In this document: positions 26,178 to 34,945 of the stretch, piece after piece
How positions within the stretch are numbered: position 1 is the stretch's first letter
Layout of the letters: every line of letters begins with the position of its first letter
DNA from: Flavobacteriales bacterium
GTDB taxonomy: Bacteria; Bacteroidota; Bacteroidia; CAIKAF01
NCBI GenBank assembly: GCA_025055635.1
Contig: JANWWQ010000015.1
Span: forward strand, 1-36,728
Direction: 5' to 3'
DNA: 36,728 bases
Program-made: the position numbers and the translations under genes
Notes under the pieces: generated by a model
The model's input: the letters and a program-made list of their open reading frames with translations, nothing else
Told to the model about the DNA's origin: nothing
Databases searched by the model: none

Positions 26178-26549
26178 AGGTCTAAACAGCCTTTGCAAAT
26201 GAAATAAAATTGAATGGCTTGAAAAGAAACAAAAGTCTTAAATAAGAAGCAAAAAATTACTTTACTAAAATCAATTTTCGCAAAGCTATGGAAGGGCAAT
26301 CATTATGTTGAATGATTCAATTACATAAGAAATTTAAATAACCTAAATTTTCTTTCTAGGGGGAGAATAAAATTACCCGTAAAATAGCAAAAATGGGTGT
26401 CTTTTTATTTATAAATTTTTGATGGCCTCAGGAATTCTAGCAATCCTTGCGTATTTCTCTTAGTTTATTTCTTAAAAGGCGAATTCAGGGAACCCAATTT
26501 TCAAAGGAAAAAATTGTGTTTACGTTTGCGCACCATATTTTGTTCCAAC
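26178..26549. other. 372-base AT-rich divergent promoter region
   Basis: This gap separates the surface operon (-) from the TonB-dependent receptor (+). It holds a perfect TAnnTTTG box for the receptor (26521-26528) and two one-mismatch boxes for the operon (TTCATTTG at 26196-26203 and GACTTTTG at 26230-26237). No gene or RNA was recognised. Confidence 0.6.
26521..26528 (+). promoter_or_regulatory. -7 promoter box of the TonB-dependent receptor gene
   Basis: TACGTTTG matches TAnnTTTG and ends 21 bases before the ATG at 26550. A TTTTC at 26498-26502 might act as a poor -33 element. Confidence 0.5.
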
Positions 26550-28991
26550 ATGAGGTATTTTCAAGGACGGCTCCTGATGGCGTCCTGGCTGATTCTGCGT
26601 ACCTCTGCCTTGGAGGCCCAGACGGGCAAGGTGCAGGGCCTCATCATTGATGGAGAAACTAAAGAACCCATCCCTCTGGTTAACGTCGTGGTGGGCGAAA
26701 CCGGCAAGGGTACCGCCAGCGACCTGGATGGCCGTTTCGTGCTGGAGCTTAAGCCTGGTCTAGTCAGGCTAAATTTTTCGGCCGTGGGGTATGAAAAGGA
26801 GTTCCGCTTGGTAGAAATAAAAGCCGGTCAAACCACTACGCTAAACCTGGAAATGATGCGTAAAGCCCGCTTACTGGAAACCACTGTGGTCTCGGCAGGC
26901 CGTTATGAGCAGAAACAGCAGGAACTCACCACAACCGTGGATGTCGTCCAGCCGTCCCTCATCCTCAATAAAAACACCGTCACCATGGACAAAGCCATAG
27001 AACAAACCCCTGGCGTGGCTGTCGTAGACAACGAACCTCAGATTCGCGGCGGCAGTGGCTTCAGCAGCGGCATGGGCAGTCGGGTACTCATCCTGGTGGA
27101 CGATATGCCCCTCATGCGCGTTGACGTGGGCCGACCGATATGGGAGCTGCTACCGGTGGAAAATGTGGAACAGATTGAAGTGCTCAAAGGCGCATCCAGC
27201 GTGCTTTATGGCTCCATGGCTCTTAATGGCGTGATCAATGTTCGCACAGCCTTTGCCCGCGGGAAACCTGAGACGCGGCTGAATGTCTTTAGTGGCTTTT
27301 ATGAACTGCCTCGCGGCAAACGCTGGTACAATTCCAGAGACCAACTTTTCACCCAAGGCTTACCGTGGTTCAGTGGTGTGGGCTTCAACCACACCCGCAA
27401 AATGGAAAGTTGGGATCTGGTGATTGGCGGAAATATTTATTATGAAAAGGGCTTTGTGGGCCCCGAAAAACTCAAACCGGATACCACCTTCGTAAAACCT
27501 TCTTCCCTGAACCCCCGCAATGAAGGCCGCTACGACCGGCGCGCCCGCATTAACTTTGGGCTGCGCCATCGCCACCGCAAGGTGGAAGGCTTGGTGTACG
27601 GGCTTAACGGCAACTTTATGCTACAGCACCAGGCCGAGAGTTACTTCTGGTACGACGACACCACCGGCATGTTCCTTTCCTTTCCAGGATCGCTCTACAA
27701 TTACAAAGATGTATTCCTGTATCTGGATCCCTATATCAGTCATTACGCCAGAACAGGCGACCGACACACGGCCCGCGGTCGCTACTTTCTTAGCTACAAC
27801 GATGCCGACAGGGACCAATTCAACAAGAGCCACAACTTCTTTGCCGAATATCAATACCAGAGGTTTTTTAAGAAATTGGGTTTCAATCTCATCACCGGGC
27901 TTACCGGCCAATATACAACGGCCACGAGCCGGATATTTATAGGTTTGCCGGAGGGAGGCAACCGCAGTTTCCAGCGCAACGCAGCCCTCTATTTACAGGT
28001 TGAAAAGAAATTATTTGGTCGCCTTACACTCCTTGGAGGTTCTCGTTTTGAATATTTTGAAATTAATAAGCTTGAGCGGGGACGGCCGGTGTTTCGGACA
28101 GGCATGAATCTTATGCTCACTGAAGGCACCTTTTTCCGAGCTTCCTGGGGACAGGGTTTCCGCTTTCCCAGTATTGGCGAGCGATATATCCTCACCAATG
28201 TGGGCGGCTTCGGTTTTTTCCCTAATCCTGACCTGCAACCAGAGCTCAGCTGGAGCGCGGAGGGCGGTATCAAACAAATGTACCGTATCCGAAACTTTGG
28301 TGGCTTTGTGGACTTTTGCGGCTTTTATCAACGGTACCGCAACTTTGTGGAGTTCAATTCCGGCCGTTGGGGACAGAGCGGCGATTTTGCTAAAGACATC
28401 GGTTTTAAATTTCTGAATACCGGAGAGGCCCGGGTTTGGGGCGTGGAAGCTACTGTGGCCGGTACCGGTAAATTCACTGACCGCGTGGAATTTCAAATGT
28501 TTGGGGGGTACACCTTCAACATGCCCCAGACCCTCACGCCCGACTATGTGTATGCCCGGCTCACCTGGCTACCCAATAAGGATTCGGTCACCTATCTCAA
28601 TTCCACGGTGGGCGACACGGCCCGTCGTATTCTCAAATATCGAATTCAGCATCTGGGCAAATTGGATTGCCAGCTCAATACCAAAATAGGCCGTAAAAAT
28701 CAGCACCAGCTCTTCGCAGGCTTTTCCCTACGTTATTACAGCAAAATGCGCAGTTTGGACCGCTTTTTTTACGACCTGGATGTGCCCAGCGCTTTCGCTA
28801 CCGGCATCCGCCACTATCGTCAGCGCGAAACCGGTAACCTGGTGGCGGACCTTCGGGCTGGCTGTATCCTGAACCATCACTGGCGGATGGCCTTCATAGT
28901 GAACAACGTGACCAACCGAACGTATGCTCTTCGTCCTATGAGCCCTTCCGAGCCCCGTACCTGGATGCTCCAATTGGGTCTGAGTTTATAA
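26550..28991 (+). CDS. TonB-dependent outer-membrane receptor
   Basis: The 813-residue product imports an unknown ligand through the outer membrane. It has a signal peptide ending LEAQ, a carboxypeptidase-regulatory-like domain (about 27-105, GLIIDGETKEPIPLVNVVV, ATDLDGRF-like), a TonB-box region near ETTVVSA (110-116), the plug (about 125-232, with IEQTPGVAVVD, RGGSGFSSG, EVLKGASSVLYGS) and a beta barrel to the end. A start at 26514 would lie on top of the promoter and was rejected. The downstream T9SS gene begins 26 bases after its stop, so both are probably cotranscribed. The ligand cannot be told from sequence; linkage to a possible carbohydrate-related protein is suggestive only. Confidence 0.93.
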   Translation: MRYFQGRLLMASWLILRTSALEAQTGKVQGLIIDGETKEPIPLVNVVVGETGKGTASDLDGRFVLELKPGLVRLNFSAVGYEKEFRLVEIKAGQTTTLNLEMMRKARLLETTVVSAGRYEQKQQELTTTVDVVQPSLILNKNTVTMDKAIEQTPGVAVVDNEPQIRGGSGFSSGMGSRVLILVDDMPLMRVDVGRPIWELLPVENVEQIEVLKGASSVLYGSMALNGVINVRTAFARGKPETRLNVFSGFYELPRGKRWYNSRDQLFTQGLPWFSGVGFNHTRKMESWDLVIGGNIYYEKGFVGPEKLKPDTTFVKPSSLNPRNEGRYDRRARINFGLRHRHRKVEGLVYGLNGNFMLQHQAESYFWYDDTTGMFLSFPGSLYNYKDVFLYLDPYISHYARTGDRHTARGRYFLSYNDADRDQFNKSHNFFAEYQYQRFFKKLGFNLITGLTGQYTTATSRIFIGLPEGGNRSFQRNAALYLQVEKKLFGRLTLLGGSRFEYFEINKLERGRPVFRTGMNLMLTEGTFFRASWGQGFRFPSIGERYILTNVGGFGFFPNPDLQPELSWSAEGGIKQMYRIRNFGGFVDFCGFYQRYRNFVEFNSGRWGQSGDFAKDIGFKFLNTGEARVWGVEATVAGTGKFTDRVEFQMFGGYTFNMPQTLTPDYVYARLTWLPNKDSVTYLNSTVGDTARRILKYRIQHLGKLDCQLNTKIGRKNQHQLFAGFSLRYYSKMRSLDRFFYDLDVPSAFATGIRHYRQRETGNLVADLRAGCILNHHWRMAFIVNNVTNRTYALRPMSPSEPRTWMLQLGLSL

Positions 28992-29017
28992 ATTTGAGGG
29001 GTGTAAAGTCTACTGTT

Positions 29018-29926
29018 ATGAATTTTCAAGCTCTTATCATATCTATTTCCTCTCTTCTGGCTTCTGTTTTTCTCGTAGCCCAGACTCCTCTGGACAATGG
29101 CAATTTGGACAATTGGGTTAACCACAGCACTTACCAAGATCCGGCCGGTTCCATGTTTAAAACCCTCAATAGCCTGAGCTTCTTTGGGGTTCCTGTGACA
29201 GTCTTCAAAACCTCCGATGCGAAAAGCAATTATGCAGCCCAGCTTAAATCCAATACCTATGTCGTCCTCAACATTTTTATTCCTGGTACGCTGGGAACAA
29301 TTGTGGCCCAGATTTCGCCGCCGGCTGCCTTCCTCGGGGTGCCCTTCACCGATATGCCGTCCCGCTTCAAGGGATGGTACAAATACCAGCCTGTGGGCAA
29401 CGATTCCGCCGAAATTCTCATTGCTCTGATGAAACGCAACGGTCCCTCGCGCGATACTGTGGCCCGCGCTGTCATGAAAATTAAAAACGCTGTGAATGCA
29501 TACACCCAGTTTGACCTGCCGCTCACATACTTTTCCACCACCGTACCCGATTCGCTTATCATCCTTTGCGTATCCAGCGCCGGTTACAACTTTCAGAACC
29601 TTTTTGCCTGCGCCGGACAGAACAACTCCACTCTGTACGTAGACGAATTGGAACTGGAGTATTCTACAGGATTGAGCGAAAGCTATCCCCTTCCTGAATT
29701 GCGCGTATATCCTAATCCCGCTACGGAACAAATTTGGGTGGAAGGTCCGGCCGCTTCAGCTGGGGCCGTCCTGGAGCTCAACGACAGCGAGGGTCGCCTT
29801 GTCCGGCGGCTTCTTTTCAGCTCCTGGCCCCTCCTTCTTCCTATAGAGTCGCTTCCGGCCGGTCGTTATTTCCTTAGGCTTGTAGAGGGCCTGCGCATCA
29901 CAGCCCGCGGTACCTTCATGAAGTAA
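29018..29926 (+). CDS. T9SS-sorted secreted beta-sandwich protein (PCMD-like)
   Basis: The 302-residue product has a signal peptide ending FLVAQ. The central domain (about 30-215, with SRFKGWYKYQPVGNDSAEI) resembles the Bacteroidota PCMD (putative carbohydrate metabolism) beta-sandwich family; this call is tentative. The last about 75 residues start with LRVYPNPATEQIWVEG and end with RGTFMK, a standard T9SS type A sorting domain. The ATG at 29018 is preferred over an earlier frame start at 28994, because it opens the signal peptide. It lies 26 bases after the TonB receptor. Confidence 0.8.
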   Translation: MNFQALIISISSLLASVFLVAQTPLDNGNLDNWVNHSTYQDPAGSMFKTLNSLSFFGVPVTVFKTSDAKSNYAAQLKSNTYVVLNIFIPGTLGTIVAQISPPAAFLGVPFTDMPSRFKGWYKYQPVGNDSAEILIALMKRNGPSRDTVARAVMKIKNAVNAYTQFDLPLTYFSTTVPDSLIILCVSSAGYNFQNLFACAGQNNSTLYVDELELEYSTGLSESYPLPELRVYPNPATEQIWVEGPAASAGAVLELNDSEGRLVRRLLFSSWPLLLPIESLPAGRYFLRLVEGLRITARGTFMK

Positions 29927-30090
29927 ACATCTTTTTTCTTTTTTTGAGCGGGCTCCCTTTTTGGGCCGAGGGCCGAAGGGCCTGTCTGCATTGCGCTTGG
30001 TCGGCAGAGGCCGCCGGCTCAAGGCCACCCCAGGCGTCCCTCCCGCCTAGCGGCCTGCCCCCTCCACCTGCAAACTAATCCTAATTCCCC
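29927..30090. other. 164-base GC-rich convergent spacer
   Basis: This spacer lies between the ends of two converging units. A T-rich stretch (29931-29945) is followed by GC-rich words such as GGGCCGAGGGCCGAAGGGCC, forming short hairpins, and by CGTCCCTCC, a word also present in the 6830 spacer. It may act as a transcription stop for both units but no classical terminator was seen. Confidence 0.45.
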
Positions 30091-30663
30091 TCATTTCCAG
30101 CGCAACGTTTGGGCAATTACTGCCACGTCCTGGTGCAAAAATTCTCGTACAGGAGCCACTGAATCAGGTTCCGTGTGGATATCAAAATAGAAACTTCCCC
30201 TCAAAAAATGCTTTACGCTGTCAGTGAAATGAAATTGGCAGGTGCTGGCCACATCACCATCAATATAATAAATGATACCATACACGCGATTGACAGGGTC
30301 AATAATTTTCTCTTCCCGGATTCCAATGGAGCGTGTAAGATGTTTATAGGCTAGCGTTCGGCTATCTTCGGTGAAGCTGGAAAGATGTCTGCCAATATGA
30401 GCGTATGTGAAATGAAGGGTGGCTTTGAAGGGTTTAAACTTCAGATTGAACCAACATTTTTTTTTACTGTCGCGATAGGGAGCAACCTCCGCGTAAACAG
30501 GAATCATGAACGTAAAGGGGCAGTCCATTAACAGGGGAACATAGGATTTGGCCGGCAGGGCCACCCGCGGAAAACCACGGGGCTTTTGGACAGGAGGGGT
30601 TTTACTACGGAAGCATCCCACAAGAGTGGCAACACCCACCAACCATAACCCCGCTCTTTTCAT
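30091..30663 (-). CDS. gldD: Gliding motility lipoprotein GldD
   Basis: GldD is required for gliding and T9SS function in Flavobacterium johnsoniae. The 190-residue product has a lipoprotein signal with Cys17 (LVGC) and the family motifs KPRGFPRVALPAKSY, CPFTFMIPVYA, CWFNLKFKPFKATLHFTYA and TCQFHFTDSVKHFLRGSFYF, ending in the LRWK tail. Its start overlaps the gldE stop by four bases (ATGA). It is the last gene of mutY-ssb-gldE-gldD. Confidence 0.93.
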   Translation of the reverse strand: MKRAGLWLVGVATLVGCFRSKTPPVQKPRGFPRVALPAKSYVPLLMDCPFTFMIPVYAEVAPYRDSKKKCWFNLKFKPFKATLHFTYAHIGRHLSSFTEDSRTLAYKHLTRSIGIREEKIIDPVNRVYGIIYYIDGDVASTCQFHFTDSVKHFLRGSFYFDIHTEPDSVAPVREFLHQDVAVIAQTLRWK

Positions 30664-31979
30664 AAAACCGGCGTCGGGGAAGAAGAACCTTTTTTTAACA
30701 GGCGCACCTGAATTTTATGAATGCGACGCTCATCAGCCTTGAGAATTTTGAACCGTACGTGGTGCCATTCAAATTCTTCATTGACGGCAGGAATTTTTTC
30801 TGCAATTTCCATCACCAGGCCTGCTAAGCTGTCAAAGGATCGTTCCTTTTCCTCCAAAAAATTCTCCGGCAGTTCACAGGTCTTTAAGAAATCAGAGAGC
30901 ATGGTGCTTCCGTCAAAGATGTACAAGCCCTCCCCAATTTTTTGACCGTGACCGCTCTTCTCATCATGCTCATCTTCTATTTCGCCCACCACTTCTTCAA
31001 TGATATCCTCCAATGTCACTAACCCCGAGAGCCCTCCATGTTCGTCCACCACGAGGGCCATATGCAAGTTGCGGTTTTGGAATTCCCGCAACAGGCGCAG
31101 GGCAGTCATATTTTCAGGGACAAAAAAGGGCTCGCGAATCAGAGAGTGCCAGTCAAAATTAGGGCCTTCATTTATGTGCGGAATAATATCTTTTATGAAA
31201 AGTATGCCCATGATAGCATCCGGGCTACTATTAAACACTGGCATTCGCGAAAAACCGTTATTTTTAATGAATTGCAAAAGTTCTGGGAAGTTCATACTGT
31301 AATCGGGACCGATGACGTGCACCCGGGGAGTCATAATACTAGAGACTTCCTTGTCCCCGAAATGGATGATGCCTTTCAGGATTCGGCTTTCGGTGGTGGG
31401 CATGTGGGCCACACCAGTTATTTCTATTGCAGCGGAAAGTTCGCTGCGTGATAAGCCACCGGGACGCAGCGATCGTGCAGGCCCCAGCAGGCGGGTAATC
31501 CACAGTAAGGGTTGGAACAAAGGCCCCCCAAAGCGCACCACCGGCCAGAACACAAATGATGCCGCCACGGCCAATGGCCAGGGATTGCGCCGGGCAAAAA
31601 TCTTGGGGATCAGTTCTCCGAATAAAAGAATAGCTAGCGACACCAGCCCCACCTGCAGCACCAACCTGCTGGCCGGACCTTGCTGTACTTCTATCCCTGC
31701 AAATAAGGGATCAGATACCACCACCAACGCGATATTCACAAAGGTGTTAAAGGTCAATAAAGTGGCCAGAAGCAGTTTGGGATTGTCCAGGAGCTTGCGA
31801 AGGCGACGGGCTGCAATATCCGGTAAATTTTTACTGGGATCTTCTAGGTGGGCCGGCTTAATGGAAAAAAAAGCTACTTCCGAGCCGGAAATAAATCCCG
31901 ACAACATCAACAAAAGCACCGAGAACAGAACCCTGGCGCCTTGTAGATCGCTAATTTCGGAGGAGAGCGGGTCGTCCAA
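30660..31979 (-). CDS. gldE: Gliding motility-associated protein GldE (CorC/hemolysin-type, CBS domains)
   Basis: The 439-residue product begins at a TTG (31979). It has an N-terminal CNNM/DUF21 membrane domain (to about 190) with the SGSEVAFFSIKP motif, a pair of CBS domains (about 210-335) and a C-terminal CorC/HlyC transporter-associated domain (about 345-430). Family members with this layout act in magnesium efflux, but in Bacteroidota the gene beside gldD is called GldE and gliding cells need GldD. It follows ssb by five bases and overlaps gldD by four. Confidence 0.92.
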   Translation of the reverse strand: MDDPLSSEISDLQGARVLFSVLLLMLSGFISGSEVAFFSIKPAHLEDPSKNLPDIAARRLRKLLDNPKLLLATLLTFNTFVNIALVVVSDPLFAGIEVQQGPASRLVLQVGLVSLAILLFGELIPKIFARRNPWPLAVAASFVFWPVVRFGGPLFQPLLWITRLLGPARSLRPGGLSRSELSAAIEITGVAHMPTTESRILKGIIHFGDKEVSSIMTPRVHVIGPDYSMNFPELLQFIKNNGFSRMPVFNSSPDAIMGILFIKDIIPHINEGPNFDWHSLIREPFFVPENMTALRLLREFQNRNLHMALVVDEHGGLSGLVTLEDIIEEVVGEIEDEHDEKSGHGQKIGEGLYIFDGSTMLSDFLKTCELPENFLEEKERSFDSLAGLVMEIAEKIPAVNEEFEWHHVRFKILKADERRIHKIQVRLLKKGSSSPTPVL

Positions 31980-31984
31980 CGTTG

Positions 31985-32461
31985 TTAGTACTGTACGGGC
32001 TCTTCACCACTTTCGGGTGAAAAGCCACTGGGGCCCTCCTCAGGTCCGTACTCCTGATAGGGCGCCTCGCTTTCCTGGTAGGTAGGCTCCTCCTGGACGG
32101 GGGCTGCAGCTTGGGCCTGCCTTCCGCTGTTGCGCTTGTCAAAAATGATGATGTTCTCGGCTTCAATCTCTGTGACGCGCCGGCGATGCCCTTCCCGATC
32201 CTGAAACTCACGGCTCCGCAATTTACCTTCCACATATACCTTGCTGCCTTTATGCAAAAACCTTTCGGCCAGCTCAGCAAGCGACCGCCACAGGGTCACA
32301 TTGTGCCACTCTGTGGTTTCAAACCGCTCACCATTTCGGTTTCGGTAAGTTTCAGTGGTGGCGATTCTGATTTTGGCGACTGGTGTCCCACTTTCCAGTC
32401 TTCTCACATCGGGGTCATTTCCCAAGTTTCCAACCAGGATAACTTTATTCACTCCATTCAT
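31985..32461 (-). CDS. ssb: Single-stranded DNA-binding protein
   Basis: SSB coats single-stranded DNA in replication and repair. The 158-residue product has the OB fold in the first about 110 residues (NKVILVGNLGNDPDVRRL, TTEWHNVTLWRSLAELAERFLHKGSKVYVEGKLR). The tail is Gln/Glu/Ser/Pro-rich but ends GEEPVQY, lacking the common acidic DDDxPF-type tip. It lies between mutY and gldE, 21 bases after mutY, in the usual Bacteroidota order. Confidence 0.95.
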   Translation of the reverse strand: MNGVNKVILVGNLGNDPDVRRLESGTPVAKIRIATTETYRNRNGERFETTEWHNVTLWRSLAELAERFLHKGSKVYVEGKLRSREFQDREGHRRRVTEIEAENIIIFDKRNSGRQAQAAAPVQEEPTYQESEAPYQEYGPEEGPSGFSPESGEEPVQY

Positions 32462-32482
32462 AACGATAAATTTAACCGTATG

Positions 32483-33556
32483 CTAAATGGCAAATTTAGG
32501 CAAACTTTTAAAATTACCAAAATTTTCCCCCTTAGCGCAGCGCAAGGCACTTTTGGTAAGCGGCCAGCTGCGTAAGGCTTCTTTTCTGTCCACTAGCTCG
32601 TATCGCCCGTATCTTTCCGGCATCAGCGAGTAAAAAACACAATGGACACGCCGGTGGGTGAGCGTTTCCATGCTTTTACCTAGTCTTTTCCAGTTTTTCC
32701 CTTCTAATTCGTAAACTTTGGAAAAGGCTGTTCTCAACTCTTCCAGAGCAAGAGGCTTGTTCGCTTCAATACAGGGAAGGTCATAAAAACCTCCCCAAAT
32801 ACCACGTTCTGGCCTTTTCCATAAAGGGATGCGCCCTTCCCATTCAAAAAAGGCATAATGAAACCACACACTCTTCTTTTCTGGACGGAGATCTTTTACC
32901 GGGAATTCCTTCTGCTGTCCCATTTGGGACGCCTTGCAGAAAGGTTGCAAAAGGCACCTGTCACATTGGGGCTCTCTGGGCAAGCACACCAGCGCTCCTG
33001 TGTCAATGAGGGCCTCGTTAAACCTTCCGGGGGCTTCAGGAGGTATTATTTTTTTCAACCACTGGGTGGCTTGTCGGCGAAATTGCGGACTTCCCACGGG
33101 GGTCTTCAGAGCCATCAGGCGCGACACCACACGTGCCACATTGGCGTCTATGGCTGGTACAGCTTTATTAAAAGCCAGAGATACCACGGCTGCTGCCGTA
33201 TATGGCCCTACCCCTGGAAGGCTGAGCCATTCCTCATAGGTTTCAGGGAAATGTCCCCCAAATCGGCTCATCAGTTCTTTAGCGCAGGCACTGAGATTGC
33301 GCGCCCGGCTATAGTAGCCAAGCCCCTGCCACAGCCGCAGAACCTCTTCCTGTGGTGCTGCGGCCAGGGAAGCCAAGTCAGGGAACCGCTCCACAAACCT
33401 CAGATAATAGGGAATAGCTTGTTTTACTGTGGTTTGCTGAAGCATAATTTCTGAAAGCCACACAAGATATGGATCACGGACTTGGCGCCACGGCAGGGAA
33501 CGTCCAAGTAGCTGGTGTTGCCGGAATAGAGCCTCACAGAATAGAAAATTGTCCAA
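32483..33556 (-). CDS. mutY: A/G-specific adenine glycosylase
   Basis: MutY removes adenine mispaired with 8-oxoguanine. The 357-residue product has the HhH-GPD domain with SEIMLQQT and catalytic Glu36, the helix-hairpin-helix LPGVGPYTAAA (113-123), catalytic Asp137 in AIDANVARV, and the 4Fe-4S cluster cysteines 191, 198, 201 and 207 in the C-x6-C-x2-C-x5-C pattern. The C-terminal half is the NUDIX-like 8-oxoG-reading domain. The start is a TTG at 33556; no ATG precedes the conserved region. It heads the operon with ssb and gldE-gldD and is divergent from the HU gene. Confidence 0.95.
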   Translation of the reverse strand: MDNFLFCEALFRQHQLLGRSLPWRQVRDPYLVWLSEIMLQQTTVKQAIPYYLRFVERFPDLASLAAAPQEEVLRLWQGLGYYSRARNLSACAKELMSRFGGHFPETYEEWLSLPGVGPYTAAAVVSLAFNKAVPAIDANVARVVSRLMALKTPVGSPQFRRQATQWLKKIIPPEAPGRFNEALIDTGALVCLPREPQCDRCLLQPFCKASQMGQQKEFPVKDLRPEKKSVWFHYAFFEWEGRIPLWKRPERGIWGGFYDLPCIEANKPLALEELRTAFSKVYELEGKNWKRLGKSMETLTHRRVHCVFYSLMPERYGRYELVDRKEALRSWPLTKSALRCAKGENFGNFKSLPKFAI

Positions 33557-33565
33557 GGAGTTTAT

Positions 33566-33573
33566 TACTTTTG
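33566..33573 (+). promoter_or_regulatory. -7 promoter box of the HU gene
   Basis: TACTTTTG is a perfect TAnnTTTG match 55 bases before the HU ATG, the longest leader among the boxes noted here. It lies in the divergent spacer shared with mutY. Confidence 0.5.
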
Positions 33574-33628
33574 CGGCCCCAACTAAAATATACTCAATTC
33601 ATTATCAATAAAAAGTAAAATTAAACTT

Positions 33629-33925
33629 ATGACAAAAGCTGAAATTGTATCCAAAATATCTGAAACCACCGGACTGGAAAAGACCTCCGTGCAAGCCACT
33701 GTGGAAGCTTTCATGAAATGTGTCAAAGAGGCCATGATCAATGGCCAAAATGTATACCTGAGAGGGTTTGGCAGTTTCATAATCAAGACGCGCAAAGAAA
33801 AAAAGGGCAGGAATATCACCGCCAAAAAAACTATTATCATTCCAGCGCACAATATTCCTGCCTTTAAGCCCTCTAAAGAGTTCGCCAACGAGGTGAAAGC
33901 CAAAACACAAGTAAAAATTAAATAG
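33629..33925 (+). CDS. HU-family DNA-binding protein
   Basis: The 98-residue product is a nucleoid protein that bends DNA. It has the HU/IHF fold signature LRGFGSFIIKTRKEKKGRNI (about 46-65) and IPAFKPSKEFANEV at the end of the arm region. Length is typical with a short basic tail (AKTQVKIK). It is the first gene of the plus-strand run HU-TPR-basic protein-rng. Confidence 0.95.
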   Translation: MTKAEIVSKISETTGLEKTSVQATVEAFMKCVKEAMINGQNVYLRGFGSFIIKTRKEKKGRNITAKKTIIIPAHNIPAFKPSKEFANEVKAKTQVKIK

Positions 33926-33939
33926 CCAAATAATTAAGA

Positions 33940-34767
33940 TTGACCTGGAAAGCCTGGATTATCGGTTCCATTTTGTTAGCGGCCCTGCTGGCTACTGCAG
34001 CCCTTGTGGCTCCCCGTCACTTGCCTGAAGATTATTTGCTCCGAAAAGAACATCGTCAGCGGGATCAGGCCCTCCGTGAAAGAGAAAAAATACTCTGGGA
34101 AGAGCTCGGGCCAGCTGACAGGATTAGAGTGAGGATGTGGGATAAGAAGCTTCGGGAAGGGCAGTGGGCTTTAGCCGACAGTTTGGCTTCCTTTTGGATG
34201 CGCAGGGGAAAGCTGTTAATGGCTTGCAAGGCCCTGACACTTAGGGCTTCTTTAAGCGGTCTACCTTCCCATTATGAATCGGCTTTTGACTTCTGTCAGG
34301 CTGCTCTGGATATGGAACAAGAGGATGATCGCGCACATGTCCTCACCACCTTACGTCAAACAGCTGAGCAGGCTTTATCGACTGACAGCCTCATGCCTTC
34401 AGCTCAAGTGGCTATGGCCGTGGTGGAAGTGCATGAGGGGGGCAATCCTATGGCAGGCATCGGGCGCTTGCGCCGGTTGCTTCAAAGGGAGCCAAGGAAC
34501 GTGAAAGCCCTGCTTCAGATGGGCCATTTTTCCATGCTTTCGGGGCAGGCAGATAAGGCCTTGGAGCGATACCTCATGGCGATCCAGGCAGCACCTCAGA
34601 ATGCCTCCGTGGCATTTTACGTGGCCGATGCCTACGCCCGACTCGGTCAACTTGACTCAGCCACTTCCTGGCTGGCTAGGCTCATCAATCTGGAGTCCAA
34701 CCCCACAACCCGTGCCTCAGTTATTCAATATTTTCAGGAAAATCATAACATCCGTATTAACCGTTAA
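33940..34767 (+). CDS. Membrane-anchored TPR-repeat protein
   Basis: The 275-residue product begins at a TTG, the only start before the hydrophobic N-terminus (WIIGSILLAALLATAALVA), which anchors it in the membrane. The rest is helical with tetratricopeptide repeats, clearest at about 180-255 (NVKALLQMGHFSMLSGQADKALERYLMAIQAAPQNASVAFYVADAYARLGQLDSATSWL). It probably serves as a protein-binding scaffold. In relatives a TPR protein also occurs between HU and rng, so the position is conserved. It lies 14 bases after the HU stop. Confidence 0.85.
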   Translation: MTWKAWIIGSILLAALLATAALVAPRHLPEDYLLRKEHRQRDQALREREKILWEELGPADRIRVRMWDKKLREGQWALADSLASFWMRRGKLLMACKALTLRASLSGLPSHYESAFDFCQAALDMEQEDDRAHVLTTLRQTAEQALSTDSLMPSAQVAMAVVEVHEGGNPMAGIGRLRRLLQREPRNVKALLQMGHFSMLSGQADKALERYLMAIQAAPQNASVAFYVADAYARLGQLDSATSWLARLINLESNPTTRASVIQYFQENHNIRINR

Positions 34768-34779
34768 AACGCTTTTCTT

Positions 34780-34869
34780 ATGCCTTGCGGAAGAAAAAGA
34801 AAAAGACATAAGATGAATACCCACAAGCGCAAAAAGCGCCTGCGGAAGAACCGCCACAAGAAAAAGTAA
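34780..34869 (+). CDS. 29-residue basic protein of AURKAIP1/COX24 (mS38/bS22-like) type
   Basis: An ATG at 34780 encodes 29 residues beginning MPCGRKRKRHKMNTHKRKKR; nearly two thirds are Lys, Arg or His. The KRKRHKMNTHKRKKRLRK pattern matches the short AURKAIP1/COX24-type proteins of Bacteroidota, related to mitochondrial ribosomal protein mS38 and to mycobacterial bS22, so it is probably a small-subunit ribosomal protein. It starts 12 bases after the TPR gene and precedes rng, as in many relatives. Confidence 0.85.
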   Translation: MPCGRKRKRHKMNTHKRKKRLRKNRHKKK

Positions 34870-34945
34870 AAATTTATCCTTTTCCCATTTTGGGCCGTGG
34901 CAGTCTCTGCCCTAGTGGTCCAAATATTGATTGTTCTATAATGCT

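Noticed and set aside
28877-29731. A 284-residue minus-strand frame
   Set aside because: It lies antisense to the end of the TonB receptor gene and the T9SS cargo gene, both of which have clear domains; its composition is that of a shadow frame.
31312-32085. A 257-residue plus-strand frame
   Set aside because: It is antisense to gldE and ssb, which are well supported; Ser/Arg-rich low-complexity composition marks it as a shadow.
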